DNA of 64,000 nt, from assembly GCA_963783965.1 (NCBI GenBank), contig CAWAPQ010000002.1, forward strand, positions 62,001 to 126,000, given 5' to 3'. The DNA is from Bog-473 sp963783965 (GTDB lineage Bacteria; Actinomycetota; Acidimicrobiia; Acidimicrobiales; RAAP-2). Both the position numbers and the translations under genes were made by a program. This document shows, piece after piece, positions 61,873 through 64,000 of the stretch; position 1 is the stretch's first letter; every line of letters begins with the position of its first letter. The notes below the pieces were generated by a model. The model did not search any database. It had not been told where the DNA came from and saw only the letters and a program-made list of their open reading frames with translations.

Positions 61873-62708
61873 TGCTCGACGCGGCGACGGGGTCCGCGAC
61901 GGTTGGCACCGCTGGTCTCAGAGGGGGAGAGACGCGCCACGGCCCGCGTGAGCAGGTGTAGATCGCTCTGTCCCGGGAGCCGGTCGACCCGGCGGTCGAT
62001 GCGCGCCAGGACCTCGGCCCCCTTGTGCCCGTCGAACAGGTAGTTGACGAGGAACCCGACTTCGCGCTTGGGCATGACGCCCGAGCCGACCGGTCGCCAC
62101 CAGTGCGACAACGCGAAGCGCGTGAGCTTCTGCGCCTTGGGGCTGGCACCGAGACGGCGCGCCGCCTCCGACGCGTAGAAGTCGATGTGCCCACCCTCTT
62201 GCTTCATGATCCGCCGCACGAGCTCGCGCAACGTCGGGTGAGCCGCCGCCTCGGCCAGTCGGGAGTAGCCGGCTTGGGTCGTCCACTCGTTGATGGCACC
62301 CCACGTCATGTGCAAGGCGATGAAGGCCCGGCCCGCGAAGGCGGCCGAGGCGATGGTGCTGAACGTGCTGGCCGCCTGGCGCCGCCGGCGCCCGTGCCGC
62401 AGCGCGGCAATGCGTGGTGCACCCGCCTCCTCGCCGTGGGCCTCGAGCACCTGCCCGATGGCCTCGCCGTGCCACATCTCCTCGAACGCCCAGCACGAGA
62501 GGAAGGAGGTGACGGCGGGGTCCTGGTGGGCCGGGGTCAACAGGAGGTCGCGGAGGTAACAGATGGTGTGATGCTCAATGTCGTGCATGTAGCGCAACGA
62601 GCGCAACGCGTCGGTCGGCAGCGGTTGGTCCTTGAAGTCATCGAAGTCGATGCCCTCCAGGTCCAGGCGCCCCGCCCTGGTCTTGTAGGAATCGATGGTG
62701 GTTCGCAT
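61764..62708 (-). CDS. Diiron ferritin-like / acyl-ACP desaturase-like protein
   Basis: 314 residues. Four-helix-bundle diiron ligands are recognisable: YMHDIEHHTICYL, CWAFEEMWHGEAIG (E-E-x2-H), MTWGAINEWTTQAGY (Glu) and RRIMKQEGGHIDFYASEAARR (E-x2-H). The spacing resembles acyl-ACP desaturase and related ferritin-like oxygenases. No signal peptide, so cytoplasmic, unlike the exported ferritin-like pair nearby. ATG 62708 leaves a 66-bp divergent region with the sigma factor gene. The C-terminal 60 residues (SANRRGPRRRVEHYPATNP) are low quality and overlap the converging gene, so the true end may be earlier. Confidence 0.7.
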   Translation of the reverse strand: MRTTIDSYKTRAGRLDLEGIDFDDFKDQPLPTDALRSLRYMHDIEHHTICYLRDLLLTPAHQDPAVTSFLSCWAFEEMWHGEAIGQVLEAHGEEAGAPRIAALRHGRRRRQAASTFSTIASAAFAGRAFIALHMTWGAINEWTTQAGYSRLAEAAAHPTLRELVRRIMKQEGGHIDFYASEAARRLGASPKAQKLTRFALSHWWRPVGSGVMPKREVGFLVNYLFDGHKGAEVLARIDRRVDRLPGQSDLHLLTRAVARLSPSETSGANRRGPRRRVEHYPATNPTIGLFNGVPPIEPKNGAPKLNRPPSEATR

Positions 62709-62774
62709 AACGCCTACTATTCGGAGCCCAGGTGAGGCCCGGATGGGCGAATTTCGGGACATCCAAAGTGGGGA

Positions 62775-63371
62775 GTGGCTCCGAACAGGTCCGACATGCC
62801 GCCGATCGACGAAGTGAGCGACGCCCAGCTGGTGACCTCCATCGCCCGCTACAGCGAGGTGGCTCTGGCGGAGGCCTACCGGCGGCACGGGGGGGCGGTG
62901 TTCGGCCTGGCCAAGCGGGTCCTCAACAGCCCGACCGACGCCGAGGACGTGACCCAGGAGGTCTTCTTGCGGCTGTGGAACCAGCCCGACCGCTTCGACC
63001 CCGCCCGCGGCTCCCTGCGGTCGTTCCTTCTGGCCCAGGCGCACGGCCGCGCCGTCGATGCCGTGCGCTCCTCGAGCTCGCGGCGCCAGCGGGAGGCCCG
63101 CGACGCGTTGCGCACGGCGACGGCGGAGTACGACATGCAGCGTGAAGTGTGGGACCTGGCGGTGGCGGATCAGGTCGCCCAGGCCATGGGCGAGCTGCCC
63201 GAGGAGGAGCGCCGGGCGATTGAGCTGGCCTACTTCGACGGCCGCACCTACCGCGAGGTCGCCCAGCTGCTCGACCAGCCCGAGGGGACGGTCAAGAGCC
63301 GGATCCGCAACGGCATGCGGCGCATGCGCGCCGTCTTGGCGGACGCCGGCGTGCGGGGGGTCGACGCGTGA
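62775..63371 (+). CDS. ECF RNA polymerase sigma factor (SigK-like)
   Basis: 198 residues. Region 2 (LAEAYRRHGGAVFGLAKRVLNSPTDAEDVTQEVFLRLW) contacts the -10 element, and region 4 (LPEEERRAIELAYFDGRTYREVAQLLDQPEGTVKSRIRNGM) is the -35-binding helix-turn-helix. Its partner anti-sigma gene overlaps the stop (GTGATG), the usual SigK/RskA arrangement. GTG 62775 is used; ATG 62796 is an alternative. Divergent from the diiron protein gene, whose promoter it may control. Confidence 0.92.
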   Translation: MAPNRSDMPPIDEVSDAQLVTSIARYSEVALAEAYRRHGGAVFGLAKRVLNSPTDAEDVTQEVFLRLWNQPDRFDPARGSLRSFLLAQAHGRAVDAVRSSSSRRQREARDALRTATAEYDMQREVWDLAVADQVAQAMGELPEEERRAIELAYFDGRTYREVAQLLDQPEGTVKSRIRNGMRRMRAVLADAGVRGVDA

Positions 63372-64000
63372 TGTCACACGAGGAAGCGAGCGACCTTCTC
63401 GGGGCGTACGCGCTCGATGCCGTGGACGGTGACGAGTACACCGAGCTCGAAGCACATCTCGAGACCTGTCCGCGCTGCCGTGCCGAGCTCGACAGCCTGC
63501 GCGATGTCGCGGCCGCCATGGGCAACTCCGTCGAGCCGCCGCCCGAGGGACTGTGGTCCCAGATCGCGCTCCGCCTGCCCGAGCGACAGGGGGACGACGA
63601 GCCGCCGCCGATGCCGCGTCTCGGGTCCGAGGCCCGCTCGCCGTTCCGCCCGCCGGCCCCCGCTCCGACGCGCCGGCGTCGCGTCATGGTCACCGCCATC
63701 GGCGCCATCGCCGTGGCCGCCGCCGCGGTGGCGGTCGTGCTGGGCATCGGACTGGTGCGGGCCGACAACAAGGTGTCCAACCTGCAGGCGTCGCAGAGCG
63801 GGTCGTCCGCCGTGACGGCCGCGCTCCGCTCGCCCGGGCACCGACTGGTCACGCTGGACTCGAGCACCCACGCGCGAAAGGCCACAGCGGTGGTCCTCCC
63901 CTCCGGGCAGGGGTACCTGGTCTCGTCGACGCTGCCTCCGCTGGACAGGGGCCGGACCTATCAGCTGTGGGCGATCGAGGGGAATCAACCCATCTCCCTG
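63371..64000 (+). CDS. Anti-sigma factor, RskA-like (3' end outside window)
   Basis: 210 residues seen, open to the window end. The N-terminal anti-sigma domain has the zinc motif H-x3-C-x2-C in LEAHLETCPRCRAELDSL (about residues 30-46). A Pro-rich cytoplasmic linker is followed by one transmembrane helix (VMVTAIGAIAVAAAAVAVVLGIGLV, about residues 98-122). The extracytoplasmic RskA domain has LPSGQGYLVSSTLPPLDRGRTYQLWAIEG. It should hold the ECF sigma factor inactive until proteolysis. ATG 63371 overlaps the sigma stop; GTG 63368 is an alternative. Confidence 0.9.
   Translation, partial: MSHEEASDLLGAYALDAVDGDEYTELEAHLETCPRCRAELDSLRDVAAAMGNSVEPPPEGLWSQIALRLPERQGDDEPPPMPRLGSEARSPFRPPAPAPTRRRRVMVTAIGAIAVAAAAVAVVLGIGLVRADNKVSNLQASQSGSSAVTAALRSPGHRLVTLDSSTHARKATAVVLPSGQGYLVSSTLPPLDRGRTYQLWAIEGNQPISL

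Overview
The window looks like chromosomal DNA from a high-GC actinobacterium, most likely an uncultured member of the Acidimicrobiia. Pointers are the strong G/C third-position bias, frequent GTG starts, DUF2510 and DUF222-HNH proteins, mycothiol (MshC), F420 (F420-dependent NADP reductase) and phosphatidylinositol-mannoside genes, and secreted proteins built from a 42-residue GYWLVASDGG repeat that I associate with this class. The class-level placement is inference. I see no rRNA, tRNA, CRISPR array, insertion sequence or phage gene. Genes are densely packed and no gene-free stretch exceeds about 260 bp.

Layout. 1-9.9 kb: exopolysaccharide cluster (O-antigen polymerase/ligase-like protein, two methyltransferases, three glycosyltransferases, flippase, GDP-mannose-3,5-epimerase-like enzyme, LbH acyltransferase). 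9.9-13.7 kb: a DUF222-HNH gene read partly out of frame, and a GH3 glycosidase. 13.8-21 kb: acyl-CoA metabolism (a biotinyl-carboxyltransferase fusion, nitroreductase, nitronate-monooxygenase-like protein, enoyl-CoA hydratase, dienoyl-CoA-reductase-like SDR) with a KstR-like operator in the divergent promoter; two exported or membrane proteins with a shared pseudopilin-like domain lie inside it. 21-27.5 kb: ABC exporter, polyprenyl-phosphate sugar transferase, InhA-type FabI, F420-dependent NADP reductase, MshC.

27.6-41.5 kb resembles the Mycobacterium tuberculosis Rv2614c-Rv2604c order: thrS, HIT protein, (5.5 kb of other genes), pgsA, acyltransferase, pimA, (M48 protease), pdxS, pdxT. 41.5-49.6 kb: glycerophosphodiesterase, SGNH hydrolase with a propeller, an SOS-box-controlled radical SAM gene, ftsK, D-Ala-D-Ala carboxypeptidase, thrB. 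50.2-57.6 kb: a tightly coupled tRNA-modification and diaminopimelate run, miaB-miaA-dapF-hflX-dapC-dapD-dapE. 57.6-64 kb: exported ferritin-like proteins with a cupredoxin lipoprotein, a large secreted double-propeller protein, a diiron ferritin-like protein, and an ECF sigma / anti-sigma pair cut by the window end.

Three genes contain clear reading-frame breaks: thrS (two +1 shifts, both at the heptamer CACGCGA), pimA (one +1 near the 3' end) and the DUF222-HNH gene (two compensating shifts, one explained by a 7-bp duplication). Assembly indels are the simplest explanation. The identical context of the two thrS shifts, each at a Thr ACG codon followed by CGA, is the most intriguing feature and deserves read-level checking.
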